Assembly: GCA_040500365.1 (NCBI GenBank)
Contig: CP148031.1
Location: 1 to 64,000, forward strand
DNA from: Dehalobacter alkaniphilus
GTDB taxonomy: Bacteria > Bacillota > Desulfitobacteriia > Desulfitobacteriales > Syntrophobotulaceae
Direction of reading: 5' to 3'
DNA length: 64,000 nucleotides
Part shown: in pieces, positions 44,140-52,093 of the stretch
Numbering within the stretch: the stretch's first letter is position 1
Layout of the letters: each line of letters starts with the position of its first letter
The notes under the pieces: generated by a model
Told to the model about the DNA's origin: nothing
The model's input: only the letters and a program-made list of their open reading frames with translations
Databases searched by the model: none
Translations under genes and position numbers: made by a program

Positions 44140-44194
44140 TTGACATATGTCCGAAATTGATTATAATCAAATACATAAAGGGCATATGTCAATA
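44140..44194 (+). promoter_or_regulatory. CATATG-pair operator C with promoter (DUF134-2 operon)
   Basis: TTGACA (44140-44145), 16 bases, TATAAT (44162-44167), with half-sites TTGACATATGTCC and GGGCATATGTCAATAA (CATATG at 44144-44149 and 44183-44188). It is the best-formed copy of the three and precedes the second DUF134 gene and the ATPase genes. Confidence 0.88.
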
Positions 44195-44222
44195 ATGTTT
44201 ATGGCCTAAGGGAGGAAAAGAT

Positions 44223-44600
44223 ATGCCAAGACCAAGAAAATGGAGAAAAGTATGCTGCCTGCCGGAAAGCAGCCTTTTCGGTCCGCTTAATGCAGCTATT
44301 GATCAGGAAAATTTGATCTTAATGCTGGTTGATGAGTATGAAACCATACGGCTCATTGACTTGCAGGGTTTTACGCAGGAAGAGTGCGCGGAACAAATGC
44401 ATATTGCCCGTACGACGGTTCAGCGCATCTATAATGATGCCAGGAAAAAGATGGCGGAATCTCTGGTAAACGGGAAGGTCTTGCGTATAGAAGGCGGAGA
44501 TTACGAGCTCTGCAAAGGTTTGGAGAAAACCTGCCGCTGCGGGGGCTGCCGCAGACACAGTTGGGGAGGGCTGTCAGAAACTAACAACAAAGAAAACTGA
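44223..44600 (+). CDS. DUF134-family transcriptional regulator
   Basis: A 125-residue DUF134 protein: MPRPRKWRKVCCLPES, then DEYETIRLIDLQGFTQEECAEQMHIARTTVQRIYNDARKK, a sigma-4-like helix-turn-helix. The C-terminal tail has CKGLEKTCRCGGCRRH, a cysteine cluster suited to Fe-S or zinc. It heads the operon under operator C and probably autoregulates. Start ATG follows AGGGAGGAAAAGAT. Confidence 0.87.
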   Translation: MPRPRKWRKVCCLPESSLFGPLNAAIDQENLILMLVDEYETIRLIDLQGFTQEECAEQMHIARTTVQRIYNDARKKMAESLVNGKVLRIEGGDYELCKGLEKTCRCGGCRRHSWGGLSETNNKEN

Positions 44601-44666
44601 GCGATCTGAATTTAAGTATATATTCGGTATACCGCAGTGAGTTTTGAGGCAGAAGGGGAAGGTTTT

Positions 44667-45128
44667 ATGGGTGTACTTACTCATTTTAATGAAGAGGGCC
44701 GCGCCAGGATGGTTGATGTAAGCAGCAAAGCTGAGACCGCTAGGGTAGCTGTGGCCCGAGGCGAAATCAAGATGAAGCCGGAAACGCTTGCCTTGGTCAA
44801 GGACAAAGTCCTGGCCAAAGGGGATGTACTGGCTGTTTCCCAGGTAGCAGGTATTATGGGAGCCAAAAAGACTTCTGAGATTATTCCGATGTGCCACCCT
44901 TTGCTGTTGTCGGGAATTGATGTTTTTTTTACAATCAACGCCCAGGAAAGCAAGATAGAGATTCAGGCTGTAGTCAAGAATTCAGGTCAAACCGGTGTGG
45001 AGATGGAAGCACTTACCGGGGTGTCCATTGCAGCACTCACGATCTATGACATGTGCAAGGCAGCAGAAAAGGACATGGTTATCGGAGACATTTGTCTTGT
45101 CAGTAAATCCGGCGGCAAAAGTGGGTAA
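44667..45128 (+). CDS. moaC: Cyclic pyranopterin monophosphate synthase MoaC
   Basis: Second step of molybdopterin synthesis, forming cyclic pyranopterin monophosphate. It has 153 residues. Conserved parts include ARMVDVSSKAETARVAVA, IIPMCHPLLLSGIDV and VEMEALTGVSIAALTIYDMCKA. The ATG at 44667 follows GAAGGGGAAGGTTTT and matches the typical MoaC start; a GTG at 44637 would add ten residues. No moaA is visible here, so it may serve this block or be shared. Confidence 0.93.
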   Translation: MGVLTHFNEEGRARMVDVSSKAETARVAVARGEIKMKPETLALVKDKVLAKGDVLAVSQVAGIMGAKKTSEIIPMCHPLLLSGIDVFFTINAQESKIEIQAVVKNSGQTGVEMEALTGVSIAALTIYDMCKAAEKDMVIGDICLVSKSGGKSG

Positions 45129-45175
45129 TTACGTCCGGAAAGACAGTTGAATTTTAAATCACAGGGAGGATAAAG

Positions 45176-45544
45176 ATGAAGATAGCGATACCGGTAGACG
45201 ACAATTCAATGGATACCAGCGTTTGTATTTCTTTTGGACGGGCTCCTTACTTTCTTCTTTACGATACCGAAACAGAAGAAAACAATTTTCTGGATAACAG
45301 CGCCGCTGCCAGCCAAGGCGGAGCAGGAATCAAAGTTGCGCAAAATATTGTTGACAGCGGAGCAGAGGCAATCATTACACCGCGTTGCGGTGAGAATGCC
45401 GCAGAAGTGCTCAAAGCAGCAGAAATTGCACTTTATAAAAATACCAATAATTCTATCCGGGATAATATTGAAGCCTTGAAGGAAGGAAAATTAAATTTAC
45501 TGGACGATATTCACCCCGGTTTTCATCAACATGGAGGGAGCTAA
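45176..45544 (+). CDS. NifX-like cofactor-binding domain protein (second)
   Basis: A 122-residue NifX-family protein: MKIAIPVDDNSMDTSVCISFGRAPYFLLYDTE, with SQGGAGIKVAQNIVDSGAEAIITPRCG in the middle. A His/Gly tail ends it. Its stop codon overlaps the next start (TAATG), so it is translated together with the ferredoxin-ATPase pair. Probably carries or inserts a metal cluster; no direct evidence of which. Confidence 0.82.
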   Translation: MKIAIPVDDNSMDTSVCISFGRAPYFLLYDTETEENNFLDNSAAASQGGAGIKVAQNIVDSGAEAIITPRCGENAAEVLKAAEIALYKNTNNSIRDNIEALKEGKLNLLDDIHPGFHQHGGS

Positions 45545-46401
45545 TGAAAATTGCTGTCTTAAGCGGCAAAGGAGGCACGGGTAAAACCCTAGTAAGCGTC
45601 AACCTGGCGGCAGCGTCACCAGAATCCGTATATATCGACTGTGATGTGGAAGAGCCCAACGGATATCTGTTCTTTAAACCGCAGGACATAAAAAATAAAC
45701 GGGTAACGGTTAAACTCCCCCAGGCTGACTCAAAGCTGTGCAACGGCTGCCGCACCTGTGTCAATTTCTGCAAATTTAACGCTCTGGCCTATATTAAAAA
45801 TAACCTGATTGTCTTTAACGAGGTCTGTCATTCCTGCGGGGGGTGTCTGCTTTTCTGTCCGCAAAAAGCAATTTCGGAAAAAGATAGGGAAATAGGCATG
45901 ATCCAAAGGGGTATATCCGGTAATGTCCGGGTCGTGACCGGAATGCTGAATATAGGCGAAGCATCAGGGGTGCCGGTTATTGAAAAGCTTTTGCAGGATA
46001 GCCGTAAGGAAAACAAAGATGTTTTTATCGACTGTCCGCCCGGGAGCGCCTGTATGGTCATGGAGAGCATCAAAGATGCCGATTACTGTATTTTGGTAGC
46101 GGAGCCGACCGTTTTTGGGGTGCATAATTTAGAAATGGTTTATGAACTAGTAAGGCTTTTTCAGAAACCTTCTGGGGTTGTCCTCAACAAATGTTTAGAA
46201 GAAGAAAACCCTGCCGAAGATTATTGCCGGCAAAATCAGATTACAATTCTGGGAAAAATCCCGTTTGACTTGGAATTGGGTACCCTGAATTCCAATGGAC
46301 AGATAGCCGTAAGAAAACATCCGAAATATAAAGACCTGTTCCAAAACCTGTTGCAGACGGTAAGGAAGGAGGCTGGCCATGAAACAGCTTCTGATACTTA
46401 G
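45544..46401 (+). CDS. MinD-type ATPase with ferredoxin domain (A)
   Basis: A 285-residue P-loop ATPase of the MinD/ParA class: deviant Walker A SGKGGTGKTLVSVNLAAA at the start. An inserted domain at about 55-115 has eight cysteines in CNGCRTCVNFCKFNA and CHSCGGCLLFCPQKA, typical of two 4Fe-4S clusters. Such Fd-MinD fusions are common beside NifX-like genes in anaerobes and their role is unresolved. It overlaps the next gene by 23 bases. Confidence 0.88.
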   Translation: MKIAVLSGKGGTGKTLVSVNLAAASPESVYIDCDVEEPNGYLFFKPQDIKNKRVTVKLPQADSKLCNGCRTCVNFCKFNALAYIKNNLIVFNEVCHSCGGCLLFCPQKAISEKDREIGMIQRGISGNVRVVTGMLNIGEASGVPVIEKLLQDSRKENKDVFIDCPPGSACMVMESIKDADYCILVAEPTVFGVHNLEMVYELVRLFQKPSGVVLNKCLEEENPAEDYCRQNQITILGKIPFDLELGTLNSNGQIAVRKHPKYKDLFQNLLQTVRKEAGHETASDT

Positions 46402-47242
46402 CGGGAAAGGCGGTACCGGAAAGACAACGATCGCCGGTGCTTTTATCAAGCTTGCCGAGGCCAGGGCTTATGCCGATTGTGATGTGGATGCCCCCAATCT
46501 TCACCTGATCAGGACTCACGTTTCACCGGCCAGGCGGTCGGATTATTATGGCATGAATAAAGCGATTATTGATGCAGAATCCTGCCGGAGCTGCGGTCTT
46601 TGCAGGCAAAACTGCCGCTTTGAGGCTATTAATAAAAGCAACGGCCAATATGAAGTTGATGCCTATGCTTGCGAAGGCTGCGGCGTCTGCGAAGCAGTTT
46701 GCCCGATGGGGGCAGTTTCACTCCAACCTGCCGTAGCCGGAGAGCTGATGCTTTATAAAGATGATAGGGTCTTCTCTACCGCCAGGCTTAAAATGGGCAG
46801 CGGTACTTCCGGCAAGCTGGTAACCGAGGTGAAAAAGCAGCTAAAGCAGGAAGCAATGGACGCTGATCTGGCCGTTATAGACGGTTCGCCGGGAATAGGC
46901 TGTCCGGTAATCGCTTCCCTTAACGGGGCGGATATGGTCCTGATCGTTGCTGAGCCGTCTCTGTCAGGAATCAGCGATATGGAGAGAATCATTACAATGG
47001 CTGAGAAGTTTAAAATGAAAATCGGAGTCTGTGTTAACAAGTATGATACCAACGAAGAGCTTGCCCGGAAAATTGAAGCATTTTGCCGGGAGCGGGCTCT
47101 GCCTTTCTTGGGCAAAATTCCGTTTGACACTGCAGCCATAAAAGCCGTAAACAAAGGGCAAAGTATTATCGACGTCGACTGTCCGTCAGGACGGGCCGCA
47201 ACCAAAGTTTTTTATAAAACCTTACTGATAATGAACAGTTGA
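46379..47242 (+). CDS. MinD-type ATPase with ferredoxin domain (B)
   Basis: A paralogue of the preceding gene, 287 residues: SGKGGTGKTTIAGAFIKLAEA, then CRSCGLCRQNCRFEA and CEGCGVCEAVCPMGA. The two are likely to form a heterodimer with four Fe-S clusters in total. ATP hydrolysis by MinD-type proteins is coupled to dimer opening, so this pair may act as an ATP-gated electron or metal-cluster carrier; that is inference. ATG follows GGAAGGAGGCTGGCC. Confidence 0.88.
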   Translation: MKQLLILSGKGGTGKTTIAGAFIKLAEARAYADCDVDAPNLHLIRTHVSPARRSDYYGMNKAIIDAESCRSCGLCRQNCRFEAINKSNGQYEVDAYACEGCGVCEAVCPMGAVSLQPAVAGELMLYKDDRVFSTARLKMGSGTSGKLVTEVKKQLKQEAMDADLAVIDGSPGIGCPVIASLNGADMVLIVAEPSLSGISDMERIITMAEKFKMKIGVCVNKYDTNEELARKIEAFCRERALPFLGKIPFDTAAIKAVNKGQSIIDVDCPSGRAATKVFYKTLLIMNS

Positions 47243-47289
47243 ACGATCTGTTTGAATTACCAATTTAAGCATAAGGAGAGTAAATAAAG

Positions 47290-48531
47290 ATGAGCGAAAA
47301 TTGTAATCAGAATTGCAATACCTGCAGCGATGAATGCGCCGACAGAAAAGAACAGGCGGATTTCTCCGCCAAACCGCATGAGCTGAGCAATATTAAGAAA
47401 GTGATTGGTATTGTCAGCGGCAAAGGAGGCGTGGGAAAATCACTCGTTACTTCCATGATGGCCGTAACTATGGCCAGGAGGGGTTATAAGGCCGCCATAC
47501 TCGATGCGGACATCACAGGCCCGTCCATTCCGAAAGCTTTTGGCATTAGTCAGAAACCCGATGCCAGCGAGCTTGGTCTTTTTCCCGCCAAGAGCAAAAC
47601 AGGCATCCAGCTCATGTCGATCAACTTGTTGCTGGAAAATGAAACCGATCCTGTTATTTGGCGGGGACCGATTCTTTCCGGCGTAATTAAACAATTCTGG
47701 TCCGAAGTTATCTGGGGAGACGTTGACTTCATGTTTATCGATATGCCGCCCGGCACGGGCGATGTACCGCTGACGGTATTCCAATCCATTAAGCTGGACG
47801 GCGTTATTATCGTGGCTTCGCCTCAGGAACTGGTTTCCATGATTGTTTCCAAAGCAGTGAAAATGGCCAAATCAATGAATATACCAATCTTGGGATTAGT
47901 AGAAAACATGTCCTATTTTAAGTGCCCGGATTGTGGCAAGGAATATAAAATATTCGGGGAAAGCTCTATCGAAAAGATAGCTGAACAGCATCAACTAAAA
48001 GTTCTAGCCACACTGCCAATCGATCCGAAAATAGCTGCAGCCTGTGATAAAGGGATGATTGAACTTTATAACGGTAATTGGTTTGACGACGCAGCGGATA
48101 TTCTGGAAGGCTCAGGAGAAGAAATTGCTGATACAAAAAAATTACAAAATCAAAAAAAGAGGAACGACAAAATGAAAATTGCTGTAGCGAGTGAAGGGAA
48201 AATGGTTGCCGAACACTTTGGACACTGTGAAGGTTTCATCATCTATGAGGCGGAAAACGGGCAAATTGCCAAGAGCGAGACCATAGCAAACCCCGGACAT
48301 AAACCCGGATTTTTACCGAACTTTTTAAACGATAGGGGAGTCAAGGTCATCATTTCCGGCGGCATGGGCGGCGGAGCAATTGACATCTTCAATGAAAAAG
48401 GCATTGAGGTCATTACTGGCGCTTCGGGCGAAGCCAAAACTGTCGTAGAGCAATACCTTCAGGGCAACCTTAAATCCACAGGATCTGTCTGTCATGAGCA
48501 TCAGCATCATGATGAATGCGGGAGACACTAA
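47290..48531 (+). CDS. Mrp/NBP35 ATPase fused to NifX-like domain
   Basis: A 413-residue fusion. The Cys-rich start CNQNCNTCSDEC is typical of NBP35/Mrp cluster carriers. The P-loop is SGKGGVGKSLVTSMMAV, and DMPPGTGDVPLT and CPDCGKEYKIFG (the CXXC dimer cluster) follow. From about residue 294 a NifX-type domain begins (MKIAVASEGKMVAEHFGHCEGFIIYE), ending with a His-rich tail EHQHHDEC. The fusion joins a Fe-S transfer ATPase with a cofactor-binding domain, supporting cooperation of these two families in this operon. Confidence 0.9.
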   Translation: MSENCNQNCNTCSDECADRKEQADFSAKPHELSNIKKVIGIVSGKGGVGKSLVTSMMAVTMARRGYKAAILDADITGPSIPKAFGISQKPDASELGLFPAKSKTGIQLMSINLLLENETDPVIWRGPILSGVIKQFWSEVIWGDVDFMFIDMPPGTGDVPLTVFQSIKLDGVIIVASPQELVSMIVSKAVKMAKSMNIPILGLVENMSYFKCPDCGKEYKIFGESSIEKIAEQHQLKVLATLPIDPKIAAACDKGMIELYNGNWFDDAADILEGSGEEIADTKKLQNQKKRNDKMKIAVASEGKMVAEHFGHCEGFIIYEAENGQIAKSETIANPGHKPGFLPNFLNDRGVKVIISGGMGGGAIDIFNEKGIEVITGASGEAKTVVEQYLQGNLKSTGSVCHEHQHHDECGRH

Positions 48532-48632
48532 TCAGAACAACAGCACAAGGAAGAGGGTTAGAGACTCTTAGCTATCAGATCATAAGGCTCATAAGGCAGG
48601 AAAGATTAAGAAAAGGTGTGGTGGATAAAAAG

Positions 48633-49034
48633 ATGTCCAAACTCAATTCTGAAATCCAAAGTATATTCAGTAAACAGGATGTTTTCCCAGTAGCTACGGC
48701 TGCTAAAGATGGGACACCCAATGTCGTCCCTATGACTTTTGTAAAAGTTCTTGATGAAAATAATCTTTTACTCGTTGACAATTTTATGAATAAAACTAAG
48801 AAGAATCTTGAAGTCAACCCGATCATGGCAGTTTCCATTTGGGATTTGTCAACCGGTAAATCCTATCAGATTAAAGGGAGCACAACGGTTGTGGATTCGG
48901 GCAGCGTATTTGAGGATGCCAGGGCTTGGGTCAAAGAGAAAATGCCGGTTCTGCAACCTAAGGGCGCAGTAATCTTAAAGGTCGAAAAAATATTTGATTG
49001 TTCTCCCGGCCCTACTTTAGGGCAAGAGCTATAA
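48633..49034 (+). CDS. Pyridoxamine-phosphate oxidase-like flavoprotein
   Basis: A 133-residue split-barrel protein: FPVATAAKDGTPNVVPMTFVKVL and KNLEVNPIMAVSIWD are the FMN-binding pattern of small PPOX proteins. ATG at 48633 is used because GGTGTGGTGGAT precedes it; an overlapping longer frame from 48516 would add 39 residues of unlikely sequence. It follows the Mrp fusion directly. Substrate unknown. Confidence 0.8.
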   Translation: MSKLNSEIQSIFSKQDVFPVATAAKDGTPNVVPMTFVKVLDENNLLLVDNFMNKTKKNLEVNPIMAVSIWDLSTGKSYQIKGSTTVVDSGSVFEDARAWVKEKMPVLQPKGAVILKVEKIFDCSPGPTLGQEL

Positions 49035-49153
49035 ACCGGTCATCATTATGCCCTCTAAATAATATGACTGAGAAATAAACATAAACTGACTGTCAAAATT
49101 ATTCCTGCAACGCATTAAGCCGAAAAATCGATAGCAGAGTTTTTCTGGACAGA

Positions 49154-49179
49154 GCCTGCCGCTATGGCGGGCTCTTTAA
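49154..49179 (+). terminator. Terminator after PPOX gene
   Basis: AGAGCCTGCCGC and GGCGGGCTCT form a GC-rich stem followed by TTAAG. It closes the operator C operon before the Hdr-like gene. Confidence 0.55.
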
Positions 49180-49237
49180 GCAGTTTGAAAGATTGAAAGA
49201 ACTCCCTGCTATGAAACATTAAAGGAGGAAATAGGGC

Positions 49238-50308
49238 ATGGCAAATGACTTGCAAAAAGCAACGAAAATAATCATCTCGGAGTGCCGGGAATGTGGTTTG
49301 TGTTCAAACGGATGCGATTTTTTAGGTGAAAGTACGTCTCCGGCGGAGATAGCTCGTAAAGGAATAACCATGCAAGACGCTTTCGGCTGCGCGTTATGCG
49401 GGAAGTGTAAGGCTGTCTGCCCGCTGGGTCTAAGCCCGCTGGCAATGTTTCAAGCCAGGAGAGAAGATGCAATTCAAAAGCAAGAGCTTGATCCAGATGA
49501 ATTCAACTATTTTATGCCTGATTATGAAGTAAACGTCATGAACGCATACCGGCAGTACTATGACATCCATTATCGGGACATCGAAATTGATGAAAGTTCG
49601 GACACCTATTTCTTTCCCGGCTGCACCTTGTTGACGTATTCACCGAAGCTAACCAGGGAGATTTATAGCCGCTTGCACAAAAAGCTGGGTTGCGGGGGAA
49701 TCCTGAGCGAGTGCTGCGGTTTGCCTTTATACCAGATGGGCCTGTTGGACAGAGCTCAGCGATATACGGATTTTCTCATTGAGAAGATTAACAGACAAGG
49801 GATTAAAAGGTTGATTACAGCCTGTCCGAACTGCTATTACCGGCTCAGGGAAACCCTCAAATCTACAGGAATTGAAATCATAACAGTTTATGAGGTTTTG
49901 AATTTTCCGATAAACTCACAGGGGGATTATCCAAAATGCACCATCCATGATTCCTGCCCGGACAGGTTTGAGGGAATCTTTGCGCGACAGACACGGGCTG
50001 CATTGAAGAATTGTGGATTCGAGATTGTAGAGATGGCCAGGATTCTCCAGGATTCTCCTTGTTGCGGGAGCGGAGGACAAATCTCCCATTTCCGGCCGAA
50101 CCTGGCGGATAAACTTGTTCAAGACAGACTGGAGGAGGCAAGGCATACCGGAGTGAAAATGCTTGTCAGTTATTGTCTGGGCTGTGTTCTGAATTTTGCT
50201 CGTGTTGAATCGGAATTCACCATAAGACATGTTTTGAATCTTCTTCTTGGGGTTGATGAGGATTACGCCGATGTCAAGAAACGGGTAGCTGAGATATTTG
50301 CCGAATAG
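49238..50308 (+). CDS. Hdr/GlpC-like Fe-S protein with two CCG domains
   Basis: A 356-residue protein. The N-terminal ferredoxin part has CRECGLCSNGCDF and CALCGKCKAVCPLG. Two CCG domains follow: FFPGCTLL..CCGLPLYQMG and CTIHDSCPD..SPCCGSGGQIS, as in HdrB/HdrD and glycerol-3-phosphate dehydrogenase C. Such subunits pass electrons to thiol or quinone partners, and CCG domains can carry noncubane clusters. No HdrA-like flavoprotein is nearby. ATG follows AAAGGAGGAAATAGGGC. Confidence 0.85.
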   Translation: MANDLQKATKIIISECRECGLCSNGCDFLGESTSPAEIARKGITMQDAFGCALCGKCKAVCPLGLSPLAMFQARREDAIQKQELDPDEFNYFMPDYEVNVMNAYRQYYDIHYRDIEIDESSDTYFFPGCTLLTYSPKLTREIYSRLHKKLGCGGILSECCGLPLYQMGLLDRAQRYTDFLIEKINRQGIKRLITACPNCYYRLRETLKSTGIEIITVYEVLNFPINSQGDYPKCTIHDSCPDRFEGIFARQTRAALKNCGFEIVEMARILQDSPCCGSGGQISHFRPNLADKLVQDRLEEARHTGVKMLVSYCLGCVLNFARVESEFTIRHVLNLLLGVDEDYADVKKRVAEIFAE

Positions 50309-50388
50309 GATAAAAAGAACTTTTTCCATAAAGCAATCAACAATTAAAATTATTAATTTTTTTTTTAAATTCACAAGGAGGTTTGTTC

Positions 50389-50907
50389 ATGATTGAAGCA
50401 GAGACGATTGATGATTTAACGAAAGAACAGTTATTGGAACTAAACAAAATATACGCCAAAAATTGGCTGGCCCACGATGGACTTTGGTTCCAATCAATCG
50501 AAGAAAAGTATGGTATGGACATGGCAATTGATATGGACCGGGAAGCATGGAGAAGGTTTACCGTAATCGAAGCAAAACGGCTAATAGAATTTTTAGGGCT
50601 TGGTAAGAATTCCGGTGTTGCCGGATTGAAAAAGGCTCTTTCCTTCAGGCTTTATTCCATGCTGAATGAAGATGAAATCGTAGTGCAAGAGGAAAATGTC
50701 TTGGTCTATCGTGTCAAGACTTGCCGTGTCCAGCATGCCAGGAGAAAAAAGGGGTTAAACGATTTCCCGTGTAAGTCCGTTGGGGTCATCGAATACAGTC
50801 TGTTTGCCAAAACCATAGATGAACGGTTTGAAACGGAAATAGTAAGCTGTCACCCGGATATCACGAATGCAGATTATAACTGTATTTGGAAATTTACTCT
50901 AAAGTAA
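50389..50907 (+). CDS. DUF6125-like protein
   Basis: A 172-residue soluble protein: ELNKIYAKNWLAHDGLWFQSIEEKYGMDMAIDMDREAWRRF, a pattern of the DUF6125 family seen in anaerobic bacteria and archaea. Cys residues in KTCRVQHARR and KSVGV.. IVSCHPD could bind metal. ATG at 50389 has AAGGAGG seven bases upstream; a TTG two codons earlier is possible. Function unknown; its neighbours are Fe-S and DUF364 proteins. Confidence 0.6.
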   Translation: MIEAETIDDLTKEQLLELNKIYAKNWLAHDGLWFQSIEEKYGMDMAIDMDREAWRRFTVIEAKRLIEFLGLGKNSGVAGLKKALSFRLYSMLNEDEIVVQEENVLVYRVKTCRVQHARRKKGLNDFPCKSVGVIEYSLFAKTIDERFETEIVSCHPDITNADYNCIWKFTLK

Positions 50908-50947
50908 GGTAAAGAGAAGATAATAAAAAATTCAGGGAGGAAGAGAT

Positions 50948-51691
50948 ATGGCGGAATCAGAAATTATTCTCTTGGAAAAACTTCAAAAGGAATTAAAAGC
51001 ATTGGCAGATGAAAACAAACTTAATGAACAAAAGGTCGAGGTCACCTGTTCCGTGCTTACAGCCCAAGAGGCAATAGGGGATCCTGAAAGAAAAGATTTT
51101 CCGATTCAAAAGGGCAAAGAGAAAATGATGCAGGCCTGCTTCGGCTGTTCTTACGGTCAGGCGTTTACCGACATGCCCAATACTTTTACGGGGAAATTAA
51201 AGGACTTAACGGCGATGCCGTTAAAGACGAATTATGAGCGTGCGGTGTTTGTCTCCGGGCTGAATGCAGTCATGCGGGAGTTGAAAATGGCGGACCGAAC
51301 CGTGCATTGCAAGGATGAGGGACCCAAAAAATGCAGCTTGGAACTGGTGGAAATGATTGAAAAGGAGTACGGCAATCCTAAAATTGCTCTGTTCGGGCTT
51401 CAACCTGCAATGGCTGAGGTCTTGTCAAAAAAATTTAAGACCAGGATTTTTGATCTCGATCAGGACAATATCGGGAAAGAAAAATTTGGAACCGTGGTGG
51501 AAAACGGAATCTGTGACATTGGTGAGGTTGAAGCTTGGGCCGACCTGTTTCTGGTTACAGGAAGTACGCTCTGCAACGGGTCAATCATTAATTTTCTTCC
51601 TATTAAAAAACCTGTAGTTTATTTCGGGATAACAATTGCCGGTGCCGCATCTTTGTTAGGGTTAAAACGTTTTTGCTCACAAGCTCTTTAA
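50948..51691 (+). CDS. DUF364-type putative metal-chelation protein (second)
   Basis: A 247-residue protein. The C-terminal half (about 130-247) is a Rossmann-like DUF364 domain (PKIALFGLQPAMAEVLSKKF, DLFLVTGSTLCNGSIINFL). The N-terminal half has QACFGCSYGQAFTD with two close cysteines. It follows the DUF6125 gene by 40 bases in the same orientation, forming a small operon with the Hdr-like gene. Metal or cofactor handling is inferred from family proposals. Confidence 0.7.
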   Translation: MAESEIILLEKLQKELKALADENKLNEQKVEVTCSVLTAQEAIGDPERKDFPIQKGKEKMMQACFGCSYGQAFTDMPNTFTGKLKDLTAMPLKTNYERAVFVSGLNAVMRELKMADRTVHCKDEGPKKCSLELVEMIEKEYGNPKIALFGLQPAMAEVLSKKFKTRIFDLDQDNIGKEKFGTVVENGICDIGEVEAWADLFLVTGSTLCNGSIINFLPIKKPVVYFGITIAGAASLLGLKRFCSQAL

Positions 51692-51730
51692 CGATAGATA
51701 ATTTCAGACAAAGAAACAAGATTTAAAAAT

Positions 51731-51763
51731 AAAGCAGCTTAGCATTGGAGTTAAGCTGCTTTA
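51731..51763 (+). terminator. Terminator after DUF364 gene
   Basis: AAAGCAGCTTA pairs with TTAAGCTGCTTT, followed by ATTATG; a long stem that ends the Hdr-like operon. Confidence 0.75.
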
Positions 51764-51844
51764 TTATGCAGAAAACAGAAACGAATTAAAATTGCTTAAG
51801 AAATTAGCAAGAAAGAGTTGAAAATTAAACAGCACTTTGTTAAT

Positions 51845-51861
51845 ATACCCCTATGGGGTAT
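51845..51861. promoter_or_regulatory. CsoR-type palindrome before ferredoxin gene
   Basis: ATACCCC-TAT-GGGGTAT is a perfect inverted repeat of the kind bound by CsoR/CstR/RcnR-family repressors (copper, persulfide or nickel sensing). It lies 38 bases before the ferredoxin start. No CsoR gene is in this window. Confidence 0.65.
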
Positions 51862-51898
51862 ATTTGTTTTCTCAGTAAGTTGTGAAAGGAGTGCTAAT

Positions 51899-52093
51899 AT
51901 GGCAATTGTAATTGATAAAAATCGTTGTCCGGAAAACCATCCCTGTCCGTCCGTGAGGGTATGTCCTGTAAATGCTTTGATTCAACAAGGATATAAAGCT
52001 CCGAAGGTAGACGCTGAAAGTTGTATTGAGTGTAATAAGTGCGTAAATTATTGTCCGATGGGAGCCATAAAAAATCTAGCAAAAGTTTTATAG
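51899..52093 (+). CDS. 4Fe-4S ferredoxin-like protein
   Basis: A 64-residue protein with CPENHPCPSVRVCP and CIECNKCVNYCP, so one complete 4Fe-4S motif and one unusual spaced motif. ATG at 51899 follows AAAGGAGTGCTAAT. Its 3' end overlaps the convergent sensor kinase by a few bases. Likely an electron carrier induced through the CsoR-type site. Confidence 0.82.
   Translation: MAIVIDKNRCPENHPCPSVRVCPVNALIQQGYKAPKVDAESCIECNKCVNYCPMGAIKNLAKVL

Noticed and set aside
43283..48531. Nitrogen fixation gene cluster
   Set aside because: NifX-like and IscU-like proteins are present, but no nifH, nifD, nifK, nifE, nifN or nifB is seen.
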